The notes under the pieces were generated by a model. It saw only the letters and a list, made by a program, of their open reading frames with translations, ran no database searches and was not told the origin of the DNA. From NCBI GenBank assembly GCA_902555535.1, contig CACDTB010000003.1, forward strand, positions 1-64,000: DNA of 64,000 bases, in the 5' to 3' direction. Positions 20,398-28,829 of this stretch are shown here, one piece after another. Position numbers and translations under genes: made by a program. This DNA is from an uncultured Pelagibacteraceae bacterium. Its GTDB lineage: Bacteria > Pseudomonadota > Alphaproteobacteria > Pelagibacterales > Pelagibacteraceae. How positions within the stretch are numbered: position 1 is the first letter of the stretch; each line of letters opens with the position of its first letter.

Positions 20398-21384
20398 ATG
20401 ATTTCAGAAGAAGATAAAATAATGATGGAAACCCTTTATTGGTGGGGTATTCCAACTTTATTTAGATGTAAAAATGATCCAGATCCTAAGAATTGTGACA
20501 TTGCATTAGTCGGTGTTCCTCATAGCACAGGAAATGGAACAACTGAAAGAGATCAACATTTAGGTCCAAGAGCAGTTAGAAATATTTCTGCAATGCTTAG
20601 ACGTTCTCACTTTGATTACAAAATTGATCCTTGGAAAGAAAACAAAATCCACGATTTGGGAGATGTTCCATTTCCTGAAGCTAATGATAATGAAAAATGT
20701 ATTGAGAGAATTTCAGCTTTTTATGATCATATAGAACAAGCCGAAAAACCTGTTGTTTCAATTGGTGGAGATCACTCGGTAACTGGAGGAATTGTTCAAA
20801 GTTTAGCAAAAAAAAATTCAAAATTAACTAAAGGAAAAAAAATAACATTTCTTCATTTTGATGCGCACACAGATTGCTTTGAAAAATTAGATCATTTTTT
20901 GGGTGCAAAAAAATCAGCAGCACATTGGGCTTCTTATTTAGTTAAACAAGGAAATGTTGATCCACACACAAGTACTCAAATAGGTATTAGAGGAAATCCA
21001 AGAACATTAGATTGGTTGCAAGCAAGTTATGACATTGGTTATCAAGTAATTACAATGGATGAATACAGGGAGTGGGGTCATGAAAAATGTGTAAAAATGA
21101 TTTTAGATAGGCTAGGAGACAATCCTATTTATGTTACATTTGATTTAGATTGTTTAGATCCAACAGTTGCACCAGGGGTAGCAAATATTGAACCTGCATA
21201 TAAAGGATTTAATATGGATGAGGCACGAAAACTTATTCAATGTCTAAAAGGAAAAAATGTAATTGGTGGAGATGTTGCTTGTTTAATGCCAACAAAAGAT
21301 AGTCCAAATCAAATCACAGCAATGGTTGCAGCTTCTATAATGTTTGAAATTATTTGTTTAATTTCAGTTTATCGTAACAAGTAA
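20398..21384 (+). CDS. Ureohydrolase (agmatinase/guanidinobutyrase/arginase family)
   Basis: GGDHSVTGG, HFDAHTD, TFDLDCLDPTVAPG metal-binding motifs. Confidence 0.88.
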   Translation: MISEEDKIMMETLYWWGIPTLFRCKNDPDPKNCDIALVGVPHSTGNGTTERDQHLGPRAVRNISAMLRRSHFDYKIDPWKENKIHDLGDVPFPEANDNEKCIERISAFYDHIEQAEKPVVSIGGDHSVTGGIVQSLAKKNSKLTKGKKITFLHFDAHTDCFEKLDHFLGAKKSAAHWASYLVKQGNVDPHTSTQIGIRGNPRTLDWLQASYDIGYQVITMDEYREWGHEKCVKMILDRLGDNPIYVTFDLDCLDPTVAPGVANIEPAYKGFNMDEARKLIQCLKGKNVIGGDVACLMPTKDSPNQITAMVAASIMFEIICLISVYRNK

Positions 21385-21386
21385 TA

Positions 21387-22967
21387 TCAATTTAAAATAA
21401 ATTCTGATGCTCTTTCAGCAATCATTAATGTTGGAGCATTCAGGTTTCCACTTGTAATTTCAGGCATTACAGATGCATCAACTACTCTTAAATTTTCAAC
21501 ACCATGAACTTTTAATTTTTGGTCTACAACAGCCATATTGTCTACACCCATTTTTAAAGTACAAGATGGGTGATAAGCTGTCTCAGCTTTAGATCTAATG
21601 TATTCTTCGAATACATCATTAGTTTGGGCATCTTCTCCTGGTCCAATTTCTTTTCCTGCAAAAGGCTTCAAAGATTCTTGTCCTAAAATTTTTCTGGCTA
21701 CATGAATACATTCTATCGTTTGCTTTAAATCATCTTCATGCTCAAGATAATTAAATTGAATTTTTGGATAATCATAAGGGTTTGAACTATTTAAAGTTAT
21801 ATGGCCTCTACTTTTTGGATGGTTTGGACTAGCATGCAATTGGTAACCATGCCTATCTGGATCAACTAATCCATGATCAATAACAAAAGCAGGAAAAAAA
21901 TGAAATTGAATATTAGGATATTCTCTCTCTGGAGATGATTTACAAAAACCTCCAGCTTCCAAGAAAGATGTAGAGCAGGGACCACTTCTATTTAAAAACC
22001 ATTGAATTCCAATTCTAACCATATTTAACTTATTAACGTAAGAATATAAGGTATCTTTAGTTTTACATTCTTGCTGAACATATGTTTCTAAGTGATCCTG
22101 TAAGTTTTTTCCAACACCTTCTAAGTCGTGTACAACATCAATACCCTTATCTTTTAAGTGTTGACTTGGGCCAATCCCTGAAAGCATAAGTAACTGAGGT
22201 GAATTAATTGCACCTCCACTTAAAATTACTTCTTTATTTGCATAAATTTTTTCAACTTTATTTTTAATTTTAACTTCAATTCCAATTGCTTTTTTTCCAT
22301 CAAAAATTATTCTCTCAACATAAGCTTCTGTAAATACTTTAAGGTTTTTTCTTTTTTTTGCAGGATTTAAATAATATTTTGAAACACTGGCTCTCTCGCC
22401 GTTATGAATAGTGACATCGTACATCCCAAAACCTTCTTGCTCTTTACCATTCATGTCATTATTTATTTTGTAACCAGCCTCACCAGCAGAGTTTACAAAT
22501 GCTTTAAATAAAGGATTTTTATTTTTAGATTGGTTTACTGGCAATATCCCACTACCACCTCGATATTCATTTTCTCCTTCTGACCAAGTTTCAATTTTTT
22601 TGAAATAGGGAAGGACTTTTTCATAAGACCAATCATCCAATCCAAAAGAAGCCCATCTTTGATAATCATTTGGATTTCCTCTAACAAACACCATTCCATT
22701 ATGAGCAGAACATCCACCAATCATTTTTCCTCTTGGACAAAATAATCTTCTATTATGTAGATGGGGTTCTGGTTCTGAATAATATTTGTAGTTATATTTT
22801 GGATCATGCATAGTATATAAAATTGCAAGTGGCATGTTAACTTTCCAAATATCACTGGGTTTCCCAGCTTCAAATATTGCTACATTGTTTTGATTGTTTT
22901 CTGTTAATCGATTTGCAAGTACACAGCCTGCACTTCCAGCGCCAATAATTAAATAATCGAAATTCAT
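21387..22967 (-). CDS. GMC-family oxidoreductase (choline dehydrogenase-like)
   Basis: YLIIGAGSAGCVLANRL, PRGKMIGGCSAHNGMVFVRGN, GAINSPQLLMLSGIGP, C-terminal YHPSCTLKMG..N(A)PTLMIAERA. Confidence 0.9.
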   Translation of the reverse strand: MNFDYLIIGAGSAGCVLANRLTENNQNNVAIFEAGKPSDIWKVNMPLAILYTMHDPKYNYKYYSEPEPHLHNRRLFCPRGKMIGGCSAHNGMVFVRGNPNDYQRWASFGLDDWSYEKVLPYFKKIETWSEGENEYRGGSGILPVNQSKNKNPLFKAFVNSAGEAGYKINNDMNGKEQEGFGMYDVTIHNGERASVSKYYLNPAKKRKNLKVFTEAYVERIIFDGKKAIGIEVKIKNKVEKIYANKEVILSGGAINSPQLLMLSGIGPSQHLKDKGIDVVHDLEGVGKNLQDHLETYVQQECKTKDTLYSYVNKLNMVRIGIQWFLNRSGPCSTSFLEAGGFCKSSPEREYPNIQFHFFPAFVIDHGLVDPDRHGYQLHASPNHPKSRGHITLNSSNPYDYPKIQFNYLEHEDDLKQTIECIHVARKILGQESLKPFAGKEIGPGEDAQTNDVFEEYIRSKAETAYHPSCTLKMGVDNMAVVDQKLKVHGVENLRVVDASVMPEITSGNLNAPTLMIAERASEFILN

Positions 22968-23500
22968 ATAAGTTTGGAACTTAACAACTTTTCATAGTCA
23001 TGAATAGATTTCATTTTAATATCGGTTCTTTTAGCAGCTTCATCAAATTTTCGAAGAAGAATTGATGGCTTAAAGTAAGATTTATTTTCAAATTCTTTAC
23101 TCTCTTTAGCATTTAGAACTCCTCCTTGTAACTTAAGGCTAATTTTTGACGCATCTGATAAAAAATCAAAATATTTTTTGTCTCTAGATAAATAACGTTT
23201 GGCTAATACATGGTATTTGATTGGCTCAACAATTTTTTGTCCAAAAAACTTTTTAAGATATTGATATCCAATATTTTCATGCTGTCCATCTAGTTTGTTT
23301 TTAACCAGTTCATCAGGATCTTCTAAAAGAAAATGTCCGTAGTCATGAAGTAAACAAGCACAAATTAAATCATCATCACACTTTGCTTTTTCAGCGAGCA
23401 TTGCTGATTGTATCATGTGCTCTGACATTGTTACTTTTTCACCTATATATAAAGATTTATTATTTATGAAATTTGAAATGATTTTATAAATTATTTTCAT
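22964..23500 (-). CDS. HD-domain mixed-valence diiron oxygenase, PhnZ/TmpB-like
   Basis: YIGE, SEHMIQSA, CACLLHDYGHF, GQHENIGYQYL, YHVLAKRYL, FLSDASKISLKLQGG all match remembered PhnZ positions. Confidence 0.8.
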   Translation of the reverse strand: MKIIYKIISNFINNKSLYIGEKVTMSEHMIQSAMLAEKAKCDDDLICACLLHDYGHFLLEDPDELVKNKLDGQHENIGYQYLKKFFGQKIVEPIKYHVLAKRYLSRDKKYFDFLSDASKISLKLQGGVLNAKESKEFENKSYFKPSILLRKFDEAAKRTDIKMKSIHDYEKLLSSKLI

Positions 23501-23503
23501 TTA

Positions 23504-24337
23504 CTATTGAGGATGATCACCCTCTATAGCAATACGATCCATTATTCTTTCAAATCCAAGTCCTTTATTTGGATAAAAATCAGCAATAGCATAGTGTTGA
23601 ACACTTCTATTATCCCAGATTGCAATTGCATTCTCTGTCCATTTAAATCTACAAGTAAGATCTAATCTTGCCTGATGTTCAAACAAATATTTTAATATTT
23701 CATCACTTTCATCTTTATCCATATCAACTATTTGTTTTGTATAAGTCCAATTTACAAAAAGAATTTGTTTTCCAGTTTCTGGATGAGTTCTTAAAATTGG
23801 ATGTGTATTCGAATATTCATCCATGTTACCGTTACTTTCCATGGCTTTATATTTATCTAGGAAAAATCCTCCACCTAATGATGAATGAACTGCTTTTTTA
23901 TTTTTAATCTTATTTTTTATCTCTTCATCCAATGTTTCCCATGCAAGTTCCATGTTTGAAAAAACAGTATCTCCTCCAACTGGTGGAATTTTAATTGATT
24001 TTAAAATTACCGCTTTTGTTGGTTTTTCATTATAGCTTACATCAGAATGCCAACCTTCACCCCATTGTGTTTTTTCCTCAGGTTTTTTAATTATTCTAAC
24101 AATTTCTGGAAATTTGCTTAGACCTTTTACATAAGCATGTGTTTCTAAAGGTCCAAATTTTGACGCTAAAGCAATATGCTGTTCTGATGTTAATTGTTGA
24201 TTTCTAAAGAAAATAACTTTGTGTTCTAATAATAGATTATTTATTTTTTCAAAATTTTTATCTGATATGTCTGTTAAATTTATTCCATTAATTTCTGCAC
24301 CTAAAGCTCCAGATAATAAATCTATTTTAATACTCAT
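23504..24337 (-). CDS. TauD/TfdA-family 2OG-Fe(II) dioxygenase
   Basis: FFRNQQLTSEQHIALASKFGPLETHAYV, WHSDVSYNEKP, WDNRSVQHYAIADF. Confidence 0.9.
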   Translation of the reverse strand: MSIKIDLLSGALGAEINGINLTDISDKNFEKINNLLLEHKVIFFRNQQLTSEQHIALASKFGPLETHAYVKGLSKFPEIVRIIKKPEEKTQWGEGWHSDVSYNEKPTKAVILKSIKIPPVGGDTVFSNMELAWETLDEEIKNKIKNKKAVHSSLGGGFFLDKYKAMESNGNMDEYSNTHPILRTHPETGKQILFVNWTYTKQIVDMDKDESDEILKYLFEHQARLDLTCRFKWTENAIAIWDNRSVQHYAIADFYPNKGLGFERIMDRIAIEGDHPQ

Positions 24338-24348
24338 CTATAAATTAG

Positions 24349-24816
24349 CTATTTTTTAAGTTTATTTGAAAATTGTAAATTATCGTACTTAAATTTAGAC
24401 TTATTTTCTTCTATAAAATTATTCATTATTAGTACTTTTTCTTTTTCAAATTCAGCAACTTTTCTTAATTCTAGATTGATATATAAAGCTAAAACTTCAG
24501 TTGTTGAGGATAAAACATTTTTACTTTTTTCATACATTTCTAATTTATATTGCAATCTTTTGTTATCATGGTCACAGTATGATAAATAAATATCTACTTC
24601 TTCTCCTTCTTTAACTTCACTATTATAAGTAGTATGAGTTTCAACAACCATTGTACTTCTTTTATTATTTATTGCTGCTTCCTCGCCCATTTTAAAATTA
24701 GACAACATATTTTCTGCAGCTTTATCAAAAACCAATATATAATATGATAAATTCATATGATTATTATAATCTGTCCATTCATTTATAATTTTAGTTGTTT
24801 TAAGAAGTAGAGACAT
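24349..24816 (-). CDS. Hot-dog thioesterase resembling betainyl-CoA thioesterase of carnitine catabolism
   Basis: EWTDYNNHMNLSYYILVFDKA..VVETHTTYNSEVKEGEEV resembles the thioesterase domain fused to some L-carnitine dehydrogenases (from memory). Confidence 0.7.
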   Translation of the reverse strand: MSLLLKTTKIINEWTDYNNHMNLSYYILVFDKAAENMLSNFKMGEEAAINNKRSTMVVETHTTYNSEVKEGEEVDIYLSYCDHDNKRLQYKLEMYEKSKNVLSSTTEVLALYINLELRKVAEFEKEKVLIMNNFIEENKSKFKYDNLQFSNKLKK

Positions 24817-24818
24817 TA

Positions 24819-25457
24819 TTAATTTAGCTCTTGTAAAATTTGATCTGTGAGTTTTTTAATTTCATCTACAGCACTTCCTTTTCTTTGTTTTTCAATTGCT
24901 GTTTTACCTTCACCCATAGATGAAGCGTAAATTTGACGATTCCCAATTATTGTATCAACAGAAGGAACGTTTAAACTCTTGATATAATCATTTGTTTTAA
25001 CAATTTGCTTTGATCTTTGGTTGGCTCGATTAATTTGAATCATAATTTTTTTATTTGCTTTTTTTGCAATTTCTATGATTGCTTCTGTTGCCCAAAAATC
25101 TACATGTGATGGAGTCATTGGAATTAAAACTAAATCGGACGCTTCAATTGACGGTCTTGCGTCTGACTCTATTTTTGGAGGAGTATCTATTATAACAATA
25201 TCATGATCTTTTTTTAAATTTTTTGATTCATATTGTGCACCCCAAAGACTGGCAGTTTTAAAACTTAAATTTTCGCTTGATATATTTTTTTCTGACCTAA
25301 TCATAAACCACTGTCCAAGACTACCTTGTGGATCAGTGTCAATTACTGCGACTTTTAAATTTTGAAATTTAATAAAACCCATTGCTAAGTGAATTGCCAA
25401 AGTCGTTTTGCCAGTTCCACCTTTTTGTTGAGAAATAGTAATAACTTTTGAGAGCAT
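24819..25457 (-). CDS. ParA/MinD-family ATPase
   Basis: ISQQKGGTGKTTLAIHLA deviant Walker A, DTDPQGSLGQW, VIIDTPP. Confidence 0.9.
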   Translation of the reverse strand: MLSKVITISQQKGGTGKTTLAIHLAMGFIKFQNLKVAVIDTDPQGSLGQWFMIRSEKNISSENLSFKTASLWGAQYESKNLKKDHDIVIIDTPPKIESDARPSIEASDLVLIPMTPSHVDFWATEAIIEIAKKANKKIMIQINRANQRSKQIVKTNDYIKSLNVPSVDTIIGNRQIYASSMGEGKTAIEKQRKGSAVDEIKKLTDQILQELN

Positions 25458-25697
25458 ATTATTAGATAATATATTTATAAAACTGATCTAGAAATAAAAT
25501 TTTAATTTCAATCTGAACGATAAAAAATTTTTTCTACTATTAATTGAATTTATTTTTAAGAGTTTAATAACTCGCTTATTTATTAAACTATAAACTTATA
25601 AAAAATATATATAAAAAAAATAAAGAATTTTTAATTCAATTTGTGTCAAAGTTGCAGAATAATTAGTTTTTTTTTACAGACTATTTAGAAAGGGTGA

Positions 25698-26402
25698 ATG
25701 AATAAGTTATTGTTACCAGCAGATATAGTAGGAGGATCATTTTGGTTAATCTCTGTTGCTATGATTGGTGCAGCAATTTTTTTCTTTTTAGAGAGAGGTA
25801 GAGTTTCACACAGATGGGGTACAGTAATGAACCTTGTCGGAGTGATAGCTTTAATGTCTTCAATTCATTATTTCTATGCAAAAAATTTGTGGGTGTTAAA
25901 TGGACAGGCACCTACTGCATTAAGATATATCGATTGGCTATTAACTTTCCCACTTACGATACTCACTTTTTATGTCATGCTAAAATCTGTTTATGATGTC
26001 AAGAGAGGTATGTTTTGGAGATTATTAGTTGGGACTCTAGTTTGGGTAATAGCACAATTGTTAGGAGCTTATGGTTACATGAGTGTAACATTGGGCTTCT
26101 TAGTTGGAATAGTTGGATGGTTATACATTATAGGTGAGCTTTATATGGGTGATACTGGAAGAGCTAATAGCGCGTGTAATAATGAAAGCGTTCAAATGGC
26201 ATTCTTCGCAAACAGACTAATAATCACAATTGGTTTTTCAATTTATCATATTGGATATTTTATAGAGCATTTAGCGGGAGGAGCTAACATTAATAGTTTA
26301 AACGTGATTTATAATTTAGCAGACGTATTAAATAAAATTATATTTGGAATGATTATTTATAGCGCTGCTCTTCAAGATACTAAGAAAGGGGCACAACAAT
26401 AG
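25698..26402 (+). CDS. Proteorhodopsin-family microbial rhodopsin with DTT motif
   Basis: SFWLISVAMIGAAIFFFLERGRVS, LRYIDWLLTFPLTILTFYVML, NLADVLNKIIFG Schiff-base Lys; 7 TM. Confidence 0.95.
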   Translation: MNKLLLPADIVGGSFWLISVAMIGAAIFFFLERGRVSHRWGTVMNLVGVIALMSSIHYFYAKNLWVLNGQAPTALRYIDWLLTFPLTILTFYVMLKSVYDVKRGMFWRLLVGTLVWVIAQLLGAYGYMSVTLGFLVGIVGWLYIIGELYMGDTGRANSACNNESVQMAFFANRLIITIGFSIYHIGYFIEHLAGGANINSLNVIYNLADVLNKIIFGMIIYSAALQDTKKGAQQ

Positions 26403-26415
26403 GGAGGTTTAATTT

Positions 26416-28398
26416 ATGACTAAAGGAGCAGATATAATAGCAGGAATAATATTACTAGCGTTAGCAATTGCAATTATTGTTTATTTGTTGCACTGGCTTT
26501 ACAGACGATCTTCAAAAGAAGTTTCATTTGTGAGAACAGGAATGTTGGGAGAAAAAGTTGTAATATCTGGAGGAGCCTTTGTCTTACCTATTATTCATAA
26601 CATTACTCAAGTAGGTATGCGTACTTTAAGTATAACAATTAAACGAGGTGGAGATAAATCTTTAATCACGAAAGATAGAATGAGAGCAGAACTAGTTACA
26701 GAATTTTTTACAAAAGTTCCACCTGAAGCTAAAGCAGTATCTACTGCAGCTCAAACATTAGGAAACAGAACTTTAGATCCTGAACATTTAAGAGAAGTTG
26801 TTCAAGGTAGATTTGCAGATGCACTTGGAGAAGTTGCTGCGAAAATGACTCTTGATGAGATACAAGAAAACAGAGGTACGTTTGTTAAAGAAGTTAGAAA
26901 GATAGCAGATGAGTCCATTGGTCATACTGGTTTAGCTCTAGAGACTGTTTCAATAATTTCGTTAGACCAAACACCTATTGAGCAATTTAATCCTGCAAAC
27001 ACTTTTGACTCGCAAGGTTTAACTCAGTTAACAGAACAAATTGAAGCAAGAAAGAAAAAAAGAAACGACATCACGCAAGATACAAAAATTTCTATAGAAA
27101 ATAAAAATTTAGAAACAGTTCAAAAAGAATTGCAGATTAAAAAAAATGAGGAATTTTCAAGGTATCAACAGGAAAGAGAAATTGCTGTACAAAAAGCTAA
27201 TGAAAGAACTGAAACTATAAAGAAAAAAGCTGAAAAAGAGCGAGAAGCAGAAGAATCTGAAATTAAAAACCAAGAAGCTGTAGAGGTTGCAAAAATTTCT
27301 CAAAACCAGGTAATTGAAGTAGAGAGAAAATTAACTGAAACGAGATTAATTGAAGAAATAGAAAAAAGAAGAAGAGAGCAAAATGCACTCGAACAAGAAG
27401 CAGCTTTAGATATAAGACAAAAGAATTTGGATACTGAAATTAAAATTTTGGATCTAGATAAAGAAAGCGAATATGCTAGGCTGGAAAAACAAAGACTAGT
27501 AGATACTAAACGAGCTCAAGAGAAGGCAGAAATTATTAAAGAACAATCTGACAAACAAAGAGAGTCGGAGGAAGCACAAATTATCGCTGAGCAACAAATT
27601 AAAAATGCAAAAATTGCGCAACAAAAAAATATTGATGCGCATAGAATTGAGTCTGAAAAAGAAGTTAGAACTTTAGATATAGAGAAAGCTAAAAGAATTC
27701 AAATTGAAGAACATCAAAAAGAACTTGAAATACTTGAAAAATCTAAAGAAGTTCTAAAATCTAAAGCAGACGAGCAAAATACTAGAGCTAAAGCAGTTGA
27801 AGCTGAAGAAAAAGCAAATTCAACAAGATATATCGAAAAAGCTGAAGGAATGAAACAGGTAGACGTTATATCTGCTGCATCTAAAGCGGAGCAAGATAAA
27901 TATGAAACTATGGCGGCGAAATTAAGATATGAAATTGATGCTGCAGGTAAAGAAGCTCTTAATATGGCCGAAAATGTTAGAAGTGATGCAAGCAGAAGAA
28001 GCGCTTTAAGAAATAAATTAGCTGAGAAAATAGAGTCTATAATCAGAGAAAGTGTTAAGCCAATGGCAAATATTGGGGATATTAAAATTGTTGATGTTAG
28101 TGGCTTACCAGGTTTCAGTGGAACAGCTGGCGGAGGATCTGCCGGTGGAGGCAAAGATGTTTCAGGTGGCAAGAGCTCAGGTAACTTAGCAGATAATGTT
28201 GTGAGCTCAGCATTAAGATATAGAGCTCATCAACCATTTTTAGACAGTCTTCTGAAAGAAATCGGAATGAATCCTGGAGAAATTAGCAACATTAGAAATA
28301 TCTTAGGTGATTATGGTAATCCTAAAAAAGATTATCACATGAACTTTGGTGAAAATGTTAACGCAGATTTAAAAGGAGACAAGAGTCCAAAAAAATAA
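26416..28398 (+). CDS. Flotillin-like SPFH-domain protein
   Basis: N-terminal TM, SPFH (FVRTGMLGEKVVISGGAFVLPIIHNITQVGMRTLSITIKRGGDKSLITKDRMRAELVTEFFTKV), long Glu/Lys coiled coil, Gly-rich linker and conserved-looking C-tail. Confidence 0.9.
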   Translation: MTKGADIIAGIILLALAIAIIVYLLHWLYRRSSKEVSFVRTGMLGEKVVISGGAFVLPIIHNITQVGMRTLSITIKRGGDKSLITKDRMRAELVTEFFTKVPPEAKAVSTAAQTLGNRTLDPEHLREVVQGRFADALGEVAAKMTLDEIQENRGTFVKEVRKIADESIGHTGLALETVSIISLDQTPIEQFNPANTFDSQGLTQLTEQIEARKKKRNDITQDTKISIENKNLETVQKELQIKKNEEFSRYQQEREIAVQKANERTETIKKKAEKEREAEESEIKNQEAVEVAKISQNQVIEVERKLTETRLIEEIEKRRREQNALEQEAALDIRQKNLDTEIKILDLDKESEYARLEKQRLVDTKRAQEKAEIIKEQSDKQRESEEAQIIAEQQIKNAKIAQQKNIDAHRIESEKEVRTLDIEKAKRIQIEEHQKELEILEKSKEVLKSKADEQNTRAKAVEAEEKANSTRYIEKAEGMKQVDVISAASKAEQDKYETMAAKLRYEIDAAGKEALNMAENVRSDASRRSALRNKLAEKIESIIRESVKPMANIGDIKIVDVSGLPGFSGTAGGGSAGGGKDVSGGKSSGNLADNVVSSALRYRAHQPFLDSLLKEIGMNPGEISNIRNILGDYGNPKKDYHMNFGENVNADLKGDKSPKK

Positions 28399-28414
28399 AA
28401 TTAAATAAAAAATT

Positions 28415-28804
28415 ATGAGTGTTGAATTAGAAAACTGGGCAAAAAAATACGAAGAGTTTACAAATAATGATGAAACCATCAAAGCGATGGCAAAATATTA
28501 TACTTGCTCTTTTATGTTTGACATGGAAAGTGCAAAAGTAATTATTGAAATGCATGATGGAAAAGTAAAAAATATTAATACTAATCCATCACCTTTAGAC
28601 CCTTATGATTTTGCATTAAGAGCATCAGCCAATACGTGGAAAGAATTTGGCCAGCCGATACCTAAACCTATGTATCATGGAATTTGGTCAGCTAGTTTTT
28701 TAAGAGATTTAAAAATTGAAGGTAATCACTTAGTCCTTATGAAAAATCTAAGAAACTTTACTGTTCAATTTGAATTATTAAGAAAGACAGGGGTGCCGGT
28801 TTAA
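28415..28804 (+). CDS. SCP2 sterol-carrier-like small protein
   Basis: 129 aa, TCSFMFDMESAKVIIEMHDGKVKNI..DFALRASANTWKEF; SCP2-like pattern. Confidence 0.5.
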   Translation: MSVELENWAKKYEEFTNNDETIKAMAKYYTCSFMFDMESAKVIIEMHDGKVKNINTNPSPLDPYDFALRASANTWKEFGQPIPKPMYHGIWSASFLRDLKIEGNHLVLMKNLRNFTVQFELLRKTGVPV

Positions 28805-28829
28805 TGTCTAAAAATTGGAGGATTTTAAA

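Noticed and set aside
24819-25457. ParA gene as evidence of a plasmid or integrated element
   Set aside because: No ParB, replication or integration genes nearby; orphan ParA-family ATPases are common on chromosomes
25458-25697. AT-rich intergenic tract as possible origin or ncRNA
   Set aside because: Divergent promoter region of a ~70-80% AT genome; no DnaA-box cluster or stable stem seen by eye
25814-25996. 60-aa ORF in an alternative frame inside the rhodopsin
   Set aside because: No independent start context; rhodopsin frame explains the DNA
27714-28172. 152-aa minus-strand ORF opposite the flotillin
   Set aside because: Ser/Ala/Leu-rich shadow of Glu/Lys/Ala-rich coiled-coil coding
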